NCBI RefSeq assembly: GCF_023343835.1
Contig: NC_064443.1
Coordinates: 2,728,001 to 2,792,000, forward strand
Direction of reading: 5' to 3'
DNA: 64,000 nt
From: Lagopus muta
Taxonomy: Eukaryota; Chordata; Aves; Galliformes; Phasianidae
The notes under the pieces: generated by a model
What the model was told of the DNA's origin: nothing
Database searches by the model: none
Seen by the model: only the letters and a program-made list of their open reading frames with translations
Position numbers and translations under genes: made by a program
In this document: one piece after another, positions 32,073 to 46,783 of the stretch
Position numbering within the stretch: the stretch's first letter is position 1
Layout of the letters: each line of letters starts with the position of its first letter

Positions 32073-33637
32073 CCCTACCTTCTTCCTGTTTTGAGTTTGG
32101 AGTACAATAGCTTGGTGTGTTGGTCTTCCATGCTGCGAGGCTACTTTGTGCTCTTCTGAATTCAGAAGAGGCTCTGGCATACCTGCTGTCTTCCACCAGT
32201 TCTTTATTAACGAAGATACGACTCAGTAGCACTACCTGTGTTATAAGTATCTGTTTACCACCAGGCTTGACTGACCTCAGGAGGCCCCATTTTTGGTAGT
32301 GGTTGTGTTGCACAGATCTCTTCTTTGGTGAGGAGGTCTCAGGGCTGTGCAACTTGTGGTGTTTGCTGCTTTGAAGTGCAACCAAGGATGCCAAACTCCA
32401 CAACTGCCTTCTTGGGAGAGGGAGAGGAGTGTTACGGTGGCTGTGCTGCAGATGCTCCTGTGTCTGTCACTGCTGTCTTGCAGCAGATGTGGTGCTTATT
32501 TAAAGACTAGCAGTTGTGTAGCTCTTACATTCTGCTGTGACGTTGCTCTTTTTCCCCCTTGTATTGTATAGTGAGTTGTATTTCCTCCTTCCTAAAGCTG
32601 TCCACTTAAAAACAGCACATCAACTTGAATTCAGATTACCTGTTGGTATCAAAGTGTTTTCAAGCATTTCACAAAGTGAATTTAGCAATACTGGAAGGGC
32701 ACTAAGACAGGGTAAGGGCTGCTTGTTCTGCATCCTTTGACTGAACTGCCCAAGCTGCTTGAGCGTGTGTGGGGAGACGGCTGTGATCTCATTACAGCTA
32801 ACGACAGGGATAAGCAGCTTCGAGCACCAGAATCAGCACAGCAGTGTCTGCAGATGTCAGTGAGTTATTTAAAGCAGGAAGGATTTGGGAGCGAGGCCTG
32901 GGGGATTGCATGGTCCTGTGTGGAGAAACAACCAAAGAACAGCTAGGATGAAGACACTGAAGGTATTGCAGAGTGTGAAGTGTAACTGCTCCCTTGTGTT
33001 GTAGCACTGTGGGTTGTAGCAAAACTAGCAAAGGCCTGGAGCTTTGGAAAGCCCTCCCAGTGCTCCTTTCTTAACAGAAGGAATACTTCACTTTTCCAGA
33101 CTGTGATTTGTGTGTAAACTCCACTCCAGGCTAATCACAAACATGCAGGTTTTGCCGAGATGAAATGTGACTGTCTTCAAGTGTTCTTACTTTTGGGGAC
33201 GTTGGGATGTTTTGCTTTGTTTCCTGTTTGGGCTGAGTCTGATGCTTTTTCTCGAGCTGTAAAAGTGACATTTTCTTTGGGCATAAAGCTGCTTCGTGTA
33301 ATTCAAGTCTAATTTCTTTTTCTGCAGTTCTTACCATGAACACTGACCCAAATACACTTACTAAAATTCATAGCTAAACCTGAATCAATAAGCATTATCA
33401 GGCACATTTCAAACATCCTGTATAGAACTGAGAAAACCACTAACTGCTTTAGCCTGTCTGATAAATAGCACTGTTTTGTACCCTGCAAAATTGGAACAGC
33501 TTTTACTCTTTATTTTCCAGGCACTGTGTAAAGTGATGTTTCCTGTACTGCTGTTTTTCCTGCAGAAAACTAATCTGTTAATTATTCTTCTAGTTAAGTT
33601 AGACTGTATTCATGTTACTGTGCTGTTAATCACAGCT

Positions 33638-33715
33638 GTCACAGAATTACAGGGGCTGGAAGGGAGCTCTGGAGTTCATCCTCCCTCCCCCCCAAAGCCA
33701 AGCAGGTTCCATATG
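33638..33715 (-). mobile_element. Short CR1 3' fragment
   Basis: GTCACAGAATTACAGGGGCTGG followed by GAAGGGAGCTCTGGAGTTCA and AGCAGGTTCC matches the 3' end of a CR1 subfamily, in antisense orientation to IP6K1. Only about 80 bases remain. Confidence 0.7.
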
Positions 33716-36080
33716 TAATCTTTTCTTCTGTTGTAGTTCCTGTGGAAATAAATAGGAGATGCTGCTTTTGGGGTGACCTACGTGTATGTGTACAGGTATT
33801 TTGCTTTAATAGATGCTGTCTGACAGGAGCTCAGCTGTAACAAACGAATTCTCTTTTGGCTTCAGAACTCTGTTACTTAGATGGTGGCCTCAGTTCTAAC
33901 TGGTATTCTGCAAAGCCTGCTGGAAAGAGCTTTGAGCTCTGCTGAGCAGCTTAACATCTAGATAAGGTACTGGAAATTTGTGACCTGGGGGGTGTCTGTA
34001 AGAACTTGTTTCCAGCTGCTGCAGTGAACGGGAGGTTAAATGTAGGCTTTGTTTACCTGAGTCTTTACTTATTCTGAAAAGAAAGGATTTTGTGTTCCAG
34101 GCCTTCAGAATTGAACTGGCTGCTGTGCTGGGGTATTCTGACACACCTGCTGTCCAGTCTCAGCATATGGTGTAAGGAGAGAAGTAACAAAGATCTGAAG
34201 CATTACAGGGCTCTTCTATTTAGGAAGAGCTTAAAAATACAGACGAAGGAATTGTGTTCAGTGATTGTTGTTCTGGCATCCAAGAGCACCTTTATACCCT
34301 TGGCTATTTTTCTTTCTGCACCACCCTTGTTTCTCCGGATCACTGGGAAGAGAGCACCAAAGGATGACACTGCTATGGTATTGCAGATGTTTCACATGCC
34401 AAGTTTTGTTTTTTGCCCTTCAGAATGCATAGCATCTCGCCAAGCTTGGAGCTGTGACTAGCTGTGCAACTTGTGTATCCTCTGAGAAAGCGCCCTCGGA
34501 TTCGGATTGCCTTTTGTTGTCACACAGGTGGCTGGGGCTGTCTGCTCATTCATTGCCCTTCACCTTCCAAAGCACTCTGCAGGCCACAGAGCAGCTCTGG
34601 AGGTACTCTGACAGCTGCCAGGTTTTCAATCTGAGCATCTTGCAGATGACAGCAGAAGGCCCCTATCGAAACCCCTTCCCTGAGGATCTTCTGTATGCTT
34701 TGCCACACTGGATTTTTAGAATCATCACTAGGAAAGTGAGAGTATCCTTGTATGAAGTTCTCTTTAGCCTTGTAGGCAGTGTCAGATTAAATCTGCTGCC
34801 TTAGCTTTAGGCGCCCTCAGATCTTATATATACTTTACTGACATTAAGCACCAGCTGTAATGCCTGACTTTTGTCTAAAACGTTTGCTGTGACAGGATTT
34901 TTGCCTTATTTTTATGCCCTGACTTGAAAAGTGAAATATTGCACTTTAATCCCCGTGTTTCCTGGCACTGTTTCCTTGCATGCAGTAAGGACAAGAAGAA
35001 TTCAATCAGAATACAACCAGATTTTTTTTTTCCCTAGTGCTGAGCTGGATCTAACAAGAAAGGTGCTCAGACTTTTCTTTCCTTCTGCTTTTTGTAGGTG
35101 GGTTCATCACACAAGATAACATGCAGGCTTTTAGTGCTTCTACATGGAAGGCGTTAGAATGAACAGATCTCACGTTCAGAAGCTGTAGCTCGACTTTTCT
35201 TGTGACCCTTAAGGGTCATCTGCTTAGGAAAATGAAATGATAACAAGTAAGGGGTGTGGATTTACAGTGTGATTATGTGGCTTTAAATCCCTGTGGACGT
35301 GCCTATAAGGTCATTTCTACTACAGACTGGGACAGCTGCATTCATCAGCAGGTTCACCCTTGTCTGGTGCGGTTCTGCTGCTGGGATCCCTTAATGTAGA
35401 TACAGTTGCAATGAAGAGCCAGGCTTTTGAAGTAAAGCTTGTTTTGCTTTGGGTGCTGAGAGGGGAAGCAGTGGTATGAGGGCTTTTTTCACTGCTGAGA
35501 GCAGCATGTGGGCTGAAGGAAATAAGTATTAGAAAAACAGAGCCCCAATATTCACCTTATCCAGTTTAATCCATTTTTTCATCAGCAATTTAAAAAAAGG
35601 GAGAGGAAGGGGGCACAGCAGCAGCCATCTCTCAGTTGGTCTCATAAAAAGCTTTTACCTCTCCCCACAGACCTCGTATTTATTTCACAACAACTGTCCA
35701 CTCAGCACAGTAGAGCATCCTGCAGTTCCCTTTTCTCAGGTGATAAGTGAAGCCACGTCCTGGGCACTGGTTGGTGTTGGGCTGTGGAGCACAGCACGTT
35801 TGGCTGCGTTGCATTTCTCTGCCTCTCTGCTGCTTAACAGACCCCTGGGTTTGGTTTCGTGTTAGTGCCTTGTAGCTACGTTAGCAGGAGGAACTGCTAC
35901 ATAACAGCTGCTCCTTTTCTTTTGGCACAGGACTGTGTAGCAGAACAAAGTGAATTTGTTTGGTTAGTATTGCTTTTGTGCTCGTAAATCTTCCCGTGGA
36001 GCTGACGTGCTTCTAGATGGTCCTCTTCTGTTTCTGCCATTTTGAGCAGAAAAGTAGCTAAAGCATTTGATTCTTTGGCC

Positions 36081-36135
36081 AAACGCAGCACTGCTCTCTG
36101 TGAAAGCATGAAACGCAGCACTGCTTTCATGTGCA
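36081..36135. repeat. Duplicated 15-mer with inverted repeat
   Basis: AAACGCAGCACTGCT occurs twice, 30 bases apart (near 36082 and 36112). The second copy is embedded between CATGAAA and TTTCATG, forming a 7-bp inverted repeat around an 11-base centre. It could fold into a small hairpin. Confidence 0.6.
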
Positions 36136-36311
36136 AGCACTGCCCTAATTTTAGTTGGTATTAGCAATCTCTGTTCAGTAGTTCATGGACTGGGGCAAAA
36201 CATTCCAGCAATCATGAAAAGTTAAATATCAAGTAAGACTAAGTTGAACTGGAATGCAAAGGATTGCTAGAAATAAAAGGATCTCCAAACTGCAGTCTTT
36301 TCAGCAGTTTA

Positions 36312-36362
36312 TCACAGAATTGTAGGGGTTGGAAGGGACCTCCAGAGTTCATCGAGTTTACT
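36312..36362 (-). mobile_element. Short CR1 3' fragment
   Basis: ATCACAGAATTGTAGGGGTT and GGAAGGGACCTCCAGAGTTC match the 3' terminus of CR1 on the minus strand. About 50 bases survive. The same subfamily ending recurs at 56608. Confidence 0.75.
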
Positions 36363-39300
36363 TGACTGCTCTGCTGTTCCTTCTTGACATGCAGCTGGCT
36401 GAAGCGTGCCAGTGCTGAGTGGCTTGGCTGAGGGTGCTGAAGCCTTCAGTGAAGCACCAACACCAGTAACCTCTCCCTGCTTTTCTTTTGTAGCATCTTG
36501 CTTCATCCAGGTGACAGCTGGGCACTCGTGACCTGTTAACTACAGTGGGAAGGTGTAAGGCTTTTTGTATTTCTCTTTGCTTTCCCAGTGATCAGACAAC
36601 AGCTGGGCTGTGTGATAAGACCCCGTGATGCAATCAAGGGCCTGCCAAATAAAATGCTGTCTTTTTCTAGCCAGGGGAGCTTACAGCTGAAACAAAGTAT
36701 TTGTTCAGCTTTGCCTTCATGGTAAGACAAAGAAAGAGAAGATTCCAACGCCAGTCACCTCCCTGCCTTTTCACACTCGAGCTCAACTGGCAGCAAAAAT
36801 TTGTCTGTGTATCTGCCTGGGTCTGTCAGATGAGAGCCCTCGTGGGTAGTGAAATTGCAGGTGGCACGAGGCTGTGAAGCTTACTGTTCTGCCTTTCTTA
36901 TCCTGCAGGGATAGGTGGAGCTTATTCAGACAATGCATTCAAGTCACAGTATTCATCTGGTTTTGCTCAAGCCTGCTACTTGTATATGTTCTTTAGTTTT
37001 GGCCGGAGTTTGTCGGGTCAGAACGTTACTGTGATGTGGTGTAGGGGTGGCAGGAGGCAGAGGTAAGGTTGCATTGTGGCTAAGCACGTTTGTTTCTGGA
37101 CAGAAGTGAGAGGAGGGGAGCAGTACTGCTGTGTTTGCTTGTTTGGATCTTGGGTTAGCCCTCTTTATTTTTAGAAAGAGTGTCCTGGATGGGCATCGCT
37201 GCGGATTTCCTGAAGTCAGAGGTCCTGTAGTTCCTTTAAGAACTGGCTGGGAGCCCCTTTATCTAATGATGTTCATTTCTGAAATTAATTCTTAAACAGC
37301 TCAGGAGCAGAGCAGTGTATAGATCTGAGGAGATGGATCAGAGCAGTGTCACAGCCCACAGCACATCACAGTAATTGTGAAGTTACTTTACAGCGAGTTT
37401 GAAGCAAGCCAAATTAAATGTGGATTCTGAAGGGCGCTAAAGAGGAGATTAGCTTGCATGTGATGATTCTTCATTGCTTGCTGCTGTTTTGCTTTGATGC
37501 TTAACTCTCAGGCTTGATAGATTTAAATCTAGATGGTGTCCTAATTCCTAGGAAACAAAACATTCATGCTGCTTCCTGAGTCCTGGAGCCTGCGCCTGCT
37601 CCTCGGCAGCTGAGTTTGCAAAGGGCAAGGAGAGCAAAGAGCACGTAGCTGTTCTCAGTGTGCTCACTGGGCAGAGTGCTTGGATGTTTGCTGCAGGGTC
37701 TGTCTCTTCAAAATGAGAAAAGTTTCTCTTTACAAATCCTGAATTGGTTGGCTTAATGGTAACTGCTCTGCTGCTTTGGGAAGTCCTTTCCCCTCTTCAT
37801 GCTGGGGGCATGTGTTTGCTTGTCCTTCCTCTTCAGGAGCCTACATGTAAAGCAGAGGCAAAGGAAAAGTGCTTGGTTAGCTGGGTCAGTTTTCTGGGCA
37901 GCAGTACTGTGCTATAGAGGTGAAGAAGAAACAAAAACTCATAATGCAACGAAATGCAAAAATATACAGATAAACTAGCATGTTTCCATTGCTAGCAGTG
38001 TGAGGAAGAGGCAGGTGGTGGTGTTTTGTTTTTTCTTTCCACCAGTCCTCATGAGTTCTGTTTGTCTTTTGCATTTAAGATCTTGAGATAAATACACGGG
38101 GTTGGCAAGTTGTTGCAAAGGGATTTTTGCTTAAGTCAGGTCTCGCTCAGCAGATTAAGAGAGTGTAATTTCCGGAGCCAGTAGAGGAGGCTTAGGAGGA
38201 GTTAATGCACATCATGCAAGTTCTGTTGTCGTTGCTGTCTTGCCTTTTATTTTGGGAAGGTGGTGGAGATAGTGGGGTGAAGGACGAGGAGCCTGCACTG
38301 CATATCTGCATCGTGACCCAAGGAGTGAGCTGGCCTGGTCATAACTGTGGAGCAGCAGCAGATTGTCAGACTGCCTTCTGGCAGGCACGAGTTTGTTAGT
38401 GGCTTCAGTGTGTGGAGAAAGAAAACCCAGCCCGAGCTTGTCTGTGTTGCTGAAGGTGATGTGCTTTAATTATATCCATATTCTTACTGAAGAGAATCCT
38501 GCTTGAGGCTCATTCTGGTTTGCTTTTGGTTGTTTGCCCACGTAAACACTTTCATTATTGAAAACAGATACTGAAAGGTTTCAAATCCACCTTGTTCCCA
38601 GAAGGGGGCAGGGGAGACTGGAGTCTGCTAAATGTACTTGTGTTTATGCTATGCTTCCAGGCAGAGCAGGCACTGCTGTTGCTGTGGCATGGTGAGGAGC
38701 CTGCAGCAGCTAGCTGGGCTGCCAGCAGTTTGTTCCTTGGTTCTCCTTTCTCTTGGGGAGCTTTAGAACAGCTTTAGAGCAGCTTAGAGTTCTCTCTCAT
38801 CGCTGCTTCATGTCTGATATGCTGAGATATTGTGCATGTGAAGACCATGGGAGTATGGAGGCACCAGAAAGCCTCTTTCTGTCTGTACCTAGAGCAGTCT
38901 TGGCATCTCCTCTGGGTAACAATCTGAGTTCTTTATTCCAGATTCTTTCTACTTAAAGCTCAGGAAAATCTTGTCCATGAAACTGAAGTTCTTTTCCAGG
39001 AGGACCTATGCTTGCTCTTTGAACAGTTGGCTTCCCTGTGCTAAATTCACTCAGCCTTGCCAGCAGTGGGAGAGAGGCTTTTCTTTTTTTGGCCAAATAC
39101 ATTAAAAATGGGGTCATGCACCTCTCCAGTGAGCTGGTTTTACATCCTGCAAAGAGACCTGTGGTTTCTGTGACAACCTGGAATGCAGACAGAATAAACT
39201 CAGCTATGTTAGTCTGCGTTTCTGTCTTTGAATTGTGGAAGCAGCTACTTTTTCTCAGGACAGTGTTTATTACAGTGTTCCTGATAATATGAGGTAGCTT

Positions 39301-39479
39301 TATCCATTAGCAATAAAGGACTTAAGAAGGAAAAGTGAACTCTGCTGAATGTGTTAATGAATGAGTGATTTTTATGTTGTTTTTTTGCTCAGTCTTCAGT
39401 GGTAAGGTCTCCTGGGCCTCTGTGTTTGGAAGTTAAGTTTCAAAGAGGGGATGACAACCAGAGGCACCTGGAAACAGGG

Positions 39480-40070
39480 TTAGAGATTGTTTAAGAGAAC
39501 TTGACCCATGTACATCCGTGGGACCTGGTGGTCTGCACCCAAGGCCATGGAGCTGGCCATGTTGTAGCCATCTTTGGATGTTGTGGTGGTGCAAGGAGGG
39601 CTCTGGTTACTGAACAGTGGCCCATGTTGGACTGGTCTTCAGCATAGACCCAAAGAATCATCCAGACAACTACAGGTCAGCCTCACTTTGGTCCCAGGAG
39701 CAGTCGTGGGGCAGTTCTTTTTAGCACCTTTCTGGGCTTGTGAAGGAACAGTCAGTATGGATTTACCATGGGTAAGGAATACCTGGTTGTCTTCTGTGAT
39801 GCATAATCTGTATTTGTGGATGAGGAAGAGCAGTAGAGGCCATTTAGCTCAACTTGTACCAAGTGTTTTGATATCATCTCCCACAGTATTCTTGAATGCG
39901 GGTTGGAGCATTACAGTCTGGATGGAGTACAACTGTAGGCACCCTGAGCAATGCTGCAAGGAGCGAATGGAATCAGAGGAGGATGAAGTAGTAATTCACA
40001 GAGAACTTCTACACGGGAGGACAGTAGTTCCTGAGAGGAATCTCTTTTCCTCTTGAGCGTTGTGTTTTTG
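39480..40070 (+). mobile_element. Decayed CR1/L2-type LINE ORF2 relic, sense orientation
   Basis: Pieces of non-LTR reverse transcriptase can be read in changing frames: DNYR-like text near 39665 and QYGFTMGKEYL near 39750, comparable to the CR1 QHGFTKGKSCL motif, then a stretch near 39865-39900 comparable to the AFDTVSHNIL motif. It carries many frame changes and is much older than the CR1 3' fragments in the same intron. The ends are approximate. Confidence 0.5.
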
Positions 40071-43000
40071 CCACGATGTGATGAGGTTGAATGGATGGCA
40101 CTGTATAGGAGGTTGCTTGGCTGAAATTCGTCAGTCTCACTGCTCATCGTCACAGATTAATCTATCTTTCTGTGATATATTTGGAGAGGTTGACATGGAT
40201 GTTCTTCAAGATTACCTTGTATTGTTCTTCACTTGGTCATCTGTGTGTATGTGAGCTGCAGATCTGTACAGTACTCAGCTCTGGACATGCTTGTCGTGCC
40301 TGGCTTAAGCATGGAGGGTGTATATGGAATACTGGGAGGCCAGTATTATAAAGAAGAAGAGCAATGGCTCAAAATGTCAAGTTATTTCATCTTTGGTTAC
40401 AGCCTCTTTGGGTTTCACACACCATGCAGCATAGTAGCTTGTCGGTCTAGATTGTCTGTGTGCTTTGATTTCTCTTCATGTATCTGCTTGTGTCTGAGGA
40501 ACTATAATGCATAAACTCAGTGTGTGATGCTTGCTTTGGGTTGTTCCCCATTATTGCTGTTCATAGCAATAGCCTTGTTGCAGCTGGTGCTGCATTTGGG
40601 CATTAAGGATTCGGGTGATGCTATCGAACGTGAAGTGCGCTGAATGAAGGTGCCAGTTCTGAGCAGAGAGCTTAATGGTCTTGCATAACGTTTGTATGGA
40701 GGCTTTTTTGTCACTGCAGAATTAAAAATAGCCATTAGAAGTTCTGTCTTGTCCCAGTTGTGGATCTTGCTGTGGAAATCAATTACCTGCAGCAAGTGAC
40801 TTTTTTTGTTTTAAACTATTTAAACTACTGAAGGAGTGTCGTTTAAGCTCTGCTACATTTATAACTTTCGTAATAATTATTTGAGGTTTGTTTCTTTGTG
40901 GCTTTTGTGCTCCTGTGGTTAACATTGTAGCTTCTGCATACAGTTACTGGTTCAAACAGTTCACTCTCCCCTTAATCTCTAAAACAGCCCAAACCACAGA
41001 GTGCTCCTTGAGATGCATCTGAGAAGCTCTTCTGCTGTGTTGGTTACGTGCTACTTTTATAACAGAGCACGTTTTGAACATTTGTCCCAGGTCAGAATGG
41101 GCTGTTGGGATTATCCCTTGTGTCTAATCTCATTTTAAATCTCCATTCCCAGAGATGCTGTATCCTTGCAGTCAGCACGCTCTGACCTGTTGGGGTTTTC
41201 CTTCATGAAAACTCCCCTTGCAGCCTTTGTAACTACAGTATTTATAATACATTTTAACTTGGATTATATTGTCAAGGGGAAGCTGTGAATCTTCACCTGT
41301 AGTGCAGCATGGAGTGCTTCAAGTCTGCACACAGTTAAATGGCAAATGAAATGGTTCACTGATTACTGTTGCCTAGGACTTGCTTCACAGGCTCCATTCA
41401 GAAATGTCCAGACGGTCCTTTGTTGGAAGGTGCAAAACAAACCTGGAATAAGGGGGGACAAAAATTGTCCTGAAATTGTTTGTTCCTGATCTCAATGAAA
41501 ACCAAAGATTTATGGGATTGTTTTTTTTTGCTTCATTCTACCCTTTGGATTTGCATTTGGGGCACCGATGTGTTTCTCACAGTGAGCTGCTGCCCGGTGC
41601 CTCAACTTATTGCATGTGGGGATGTTCTTGGTTTGGTGCAGCCTGTGTGTGAGCTGTGGGCAGCTCTGAACCAAGTTCACTTGTCTTGCCCTAATTTTTT
41701 TTGCGTAAAATCATCTGAAGCTTTTAATTGCTCCTTGATTAAGATACCTGCTTTGAAGGGTAGTCTGCAGTCTGCGTGTGCAGATGAGCTGAATTAGTGT
41801 TTAAGCACTGAGTAGACCTGCAGCCTAGTCCCCACCAGGCGCTCATTTGTAGCTTTTCCTGCTGGCATTAGAGGTTCTATTTGAAGTCCTGCTCTTTAAG
41901 CAACGGTCTTAAATTCTTCTAAAATCTCCCTGCTGATAAGAACGAAGAGATGAGACACAGTATTAATGTGTAAAGCTGTGGGCCTGTAGCTGAGCAGAGG
42001 TCCCCAAGGATAGGAATCATCATCCTCTTAAAAGAGTTGGGAATCAAAGAGGCTTTGAGAACTCAGCTTTTGCAGGGTGAGAAACAGTCCTTGTGCAGAG
42101 CTCTTGGTGATCAGTTTCTCCCAGTGCTCCATGCTCCATCTAGCAGCACTGGAAAATAGGTGTAGGTGAGTCCTGCAGGAGACTTTGACATCTATACAGT
42201 CTCCTGGTTCCTCAGGTTTGCACAAGCAGAGGCCATCAGCAAGAAGACAACTGTGTGCATGTGGGCAGATGGTTGTATGTGACTGTGTTACACAGCCCCA
42301 CTCTGTAAGATAGTAGTAAATAGGGTAGCACCACTGATCTAAATGCAGCCTCGTGCTTCTGCTTAACTACGTGCAGCTTCACTGCAGCTTTAGCTTAGTC
42401 TCATTTTGCCACGGGGATGTCTTGGTGTTGGAAATGAAGGTGTCTAAATGCAGTTTTCCTCACGTTTTAATTAGTTGGTATTTAAAGAGAAATACTTGCA
42501 GTGTTTGATATTTAAGTGTCAACAGTCAGGAATTCAAGATAAACTTCCAATTCTGATTTATGATATTGTGGTGATTTACTGAGCTGGAGAGGTTCATGTT
42601 TAGTCATGAATGTGCTGTTTTTCTCTTTGAATAGACCTTTCTTGTGCAAAGCTGTCCAGTGTTGGATGCTTATTCACAGGAGCCACAGCTGTAAGTGCTG
42701 GTTTTGGTGGAGTGAACTGTGTGGAGGTGGCCTGGAGTATCTGACCTCTGTATGGCAGCGAGGTGACGTACAGAAACTGCATCTGCAGTACCTCTGAGGT
42801 AAAACCAGGTCTTACAGGAATCCCCTGTTTGATCAGAGCTTTGACCACAGGCAGGTGTTACGAGCAGTGCCAAGAGCTGACTGGAACGGATGTTGATCAT
42901 GTGGAAGTGGTGTAGGTAAGGTCATGAGACCTACACTGTGAATGAGCAGCCCTTCTGAGAGGGCCCTGCGATGTCACTGACCTTAAGGTGCAGAGTACAG

Positions 43001-46000
43001 CAGTGCTGACGAGCGGTACATGTAGCTGTGGAGCTGCAATAACTGTTGCAGTGATCTGAAATCCCTTTAGAAGGATCAGCTCTTGCTTCCAAAAACCGTG
43101 GCTGCACGGAAGCGGTGGGTTTTCTGAAGTGACTCTGCTAACAGTTGAACCAAGGTAAAGAGAGCACTGGATGTAAGCCGGGCTGCAGTCTCTAAGAATT
43201 CTTTGTTGTTCAGGAATCAATGTTGTTTGTGTAATGTTGTTGCTGTTTTTCCTGGCTTTCCTCCCCAGTGCTGCTTGTGCACACTGCTGCTGTTTGTCAT
43301 GCCCTAGTTAATCGCAGATGGCTGTTCCTTGCTCTCACCTTGTGTGTGTTTTAGTAGCCCTCTTGCTCTGAAAATAATGCTGGCAACAAATAAATTGGGT
43401 TTATTTTTGAGGAGGTAGAATGTTGGGAGCATCAACGATGTGCTGTGGGAACTTAAAGCATGAAGAATTAAAGCTTCGTGCATTTCTTACATACAATTTA
43501 AATCTTTTTGACTAAAGTTTGCTTTTATATCACTGCTACATAGTCCTGCTGTGAATTCTTGTCGGTGGTGAATAAGAGCAGAACTTGACAGCTGCTTGAA
43601 ACTGAGCGTTAGCCTTTCTTCCCTTCCTTGCCAGCTTCCTGTTTGCTCCTTTTGTCACTGGCATGTCTGTTGAACCACTGGTTTATGGATCTGCTGAGGC
43701 CCTGTCTGCAGGAATGCTGGTGCAGGTGTAAAAGAAACGACAGCAGAGAGTTGCAAGTGCTGACTGATGTTTCTATTGGCAGCAAAAAGTCATGGTGAGA
43801 TTTCACTGCACACGTGGTTGCAGGGCAGTTGAAGCTGAATCCAGTTGGCTCTGCTTCTCCTCTGTGTGTCCTTCCTATGCTGGATGGTTCTTCCCTTTCC
43901 TTTCAGTGGCACTAAAGCAGTGCAGGAAGCCACACTGGCAAAAGCAGTTTTCTTCCTGGGCTGAACTTTCTTGCCAGAGTAGTTTCTGAGCAGGATCAGG
44001 TGAGTGCCAGTGCTGACACAGGAGCGAGGATGGGGTTGAAGAGTGCTGACTTGGATTTACTTAAGCTGTTGTGAAGCTACGCCCTGAGATCCACGCTGAG
44101 GAACCAAATGTAGCATTTGCCAAATACCAGGTTTGTTAATTTTGTGTCCTCGTGGATCGGTTTGACACCTTCCTCTGGAGACTGATTCATCTCTTCTAGA
44201 GCAAAACACAACAGAGACTGTTGAAACGTGAGTTTCCTGGAGCTGTTTCATTAACATGCCCAGTTCCTAAAGTCAGGTCTTAATAGTCATTCAGTCTTTG
44301 GTGTCTTGTTTTCAATGAGAAGTCTTATATAACAGCATACTCCTGGTGTGGGTCCTGCCACCAGCTGAAAGCAGAGAACCACGGCCTTCCCAGCAGGCTG
44401 CCAAGCAGTCATCAAAGAGGAAGCATTTTCACTTGGTTTTGTTTCACTTGGGCTGGTAATTTGGGAAAAGAACCATCAGTGTGTCTCCCATGGTCATTTC
44501 TAAAACATGCTAGCATTTCATTGTTGCTTGGTGCTTATTTTGGTTTTCTGTCTTTGGTTTTAACGTGGAAATACAAAAGAAACCAACACAGCTGCAGTTT
44601 TAAAGTCACACATGCTGTAGATAGACTCTGCTCCTTGAGCATCACAGTCTCCACAGAGGTGTGAATCTGCACGTCACGTAGGCTTGGTTCTGGGTTGTTT
44701 TTGTTTCGAATGAAGATCACCAAGATAGATGAGAGTTATGCAATTTCTGGGAGACTTCTGTTACAGAAGTTGGCCCAAAGCTGTTCATTCGCCTCAGTGA
44801 CTTTGTTAGTCATCTTTTTATATTTCAGCATGCAGACTGCAGGATGACATATAACTTAGGACAAGCAGCAGCTCTAGGGAAGTCAGTAGCCATGCCGTAC
44901 TTGTTGGATGCTCATCAGTGTGACCTCATTTTGTCTCGTTAAATAGACCATCCATGCAGCACTAAAATACCCTACGTGTTCAGTTTTGCAAGTAATCCTG
45001 TTCTGCAGCAGTCCTGAAACAGAGGTGAGCTGGGAATGTAAACGTTGGCTTCAGGCGTGAGGATAACTATCAGCAGTTCTGGCACCTTGTGCTGATACAA
45101 CTGTTTGTACAGCTGCCCAATAGATTGGGGATCTGACCTCAGTTGAAAAGTAATCCTTAAAACCAAAACAAAATGCTGGTTTATTTTTAACTTCAATCAA
45201 CTCCCTCATTTGTTTCCCTGCAAGCAGTTGTACCAGCACGGCAGGGCTGAGTGGGAGGGTGCTGCTCACGCTGGTGCAGCTGTAACTGTGCTCTGAAGAA
45301 ATAACTGAAAGAAGGATTAGAAACTGATTTGGCACAGTCAGTGCTGGAAGCAGTCTGAACTTACTTTTTTGTTTGAAGCCAGGCATTTGGACCGAGTTCG
45401 ATTTGTTGCGGAGGATCGCTTTAAAGAGCAACCAAAACAAGCTGCTGTCTCCACCCCAAAATGGGCCCTGTTTTTACCAAATTAGGGAGAAGGTGGTGGA
45501 TGAATCAAGTATCAGCACACACCTTTTTCTGGTGCAGATCAAGCCTTTAATGCATGTTTTCAGACTCTGCCATTTGAGAGTGAGAGATCTGGAGACCTGG
45601 CTGCTCGCCCAGGTTTTTTTTCCCTTTAATTCGTATTTGGTGTATTCTCCTTTTTACATATTCTAAAAACAAAAGCTATTGTTACACAGTATGTGCGTAT
45701 GAATCTTGTTTTGGCTTTGTTTTTACTGAATAGCTCTTGATTTCCCCTCTTCCTTCCCCCTCTCCCCCCCCAGTCTTCTAGGGGTTCCTTATGAGATGGA
45801 AGAGGGCCGGATCCTCCCTGCTCCTGCTTTGGCAGCTCACCTATGGCCTGGAAGTGGGTGTGTGCTCCTCAGTCAGGAGGGCTGTGACTGTTCTTCCTCT
45901 TGCAGAATCCTCACTTTAGCCCCTGTGCTTTGCTTTCTGTGTGGGGCAGGTAGCAGGCATTACATCAACATTATTTCCAGTTCCTGTCCACCACTCTCTT

Positions 46001-46783
46001 GAGTTTGAAAACTGATTTTGTTGCTTTGCTTCTCTGAATTCTGGTGCCTCTGCTGGAAGTTTCCTTATGTTGTGCAAGCTGGGAGGTTCCAGTCCCATTC
46101 TCTCTGTAGCCTCGTTACAGCCTCAAGGGGCACAGTTGTTCCTACTTGTTGAGGCTGTGTGGAGGTGTGAGTGGGAGCTCTGGCTCCCAAGCTTCTGGGC
46201 GTTGTTAACCCAGAGAAGGTGAGGTAAGAGTTGTCTTACAGGGTGCCAGCTTTCCCCTTTCCCCTGGCTGTGACACAAACCGAAGACTTGAAACCCACTT
46301 GAGTTCTGTGGGTGCTGTTGGGCTCGGCAGCCCCTCTGGCACAGAGCAGTGCTTCCCAGTGCTGCCCATCCTTAGCAGATGTGCACACTGCCATTACATC
46401 ACGCCTTCCCTTTCTCTGCCAGCAGTGCTTTGCTGTGCTGAACAGTGCTTTGCTGCTCCTCTTGCTGAGCACAAGCACCACAGTGCTGACTCATTCACTG
46501 CCTTCAGCAGGACAGTGTGGGGCTTTACCTGCTCGTGCCTTGCCTTCTGATGCTGTGGGAGCTGTGGCATTTGGTACATGACATGAAAGCACTTTGAGTT
46601 TGACATTCAGAAACACAGTCTTCCTGCCCTGGGAGGCACCTGGGTAGAGTTACCTGGAGGATCCTTTAGGAACTCCTTAGGGATGTGCGTGCCTTATTTA
46701 AGCTTTACTCCTGGGGAGGAAGCCATGTTCTGGGTCTGAAGAGCTTGAATTGCTGTCAGCATTAATGAAAACATTAAACATAA

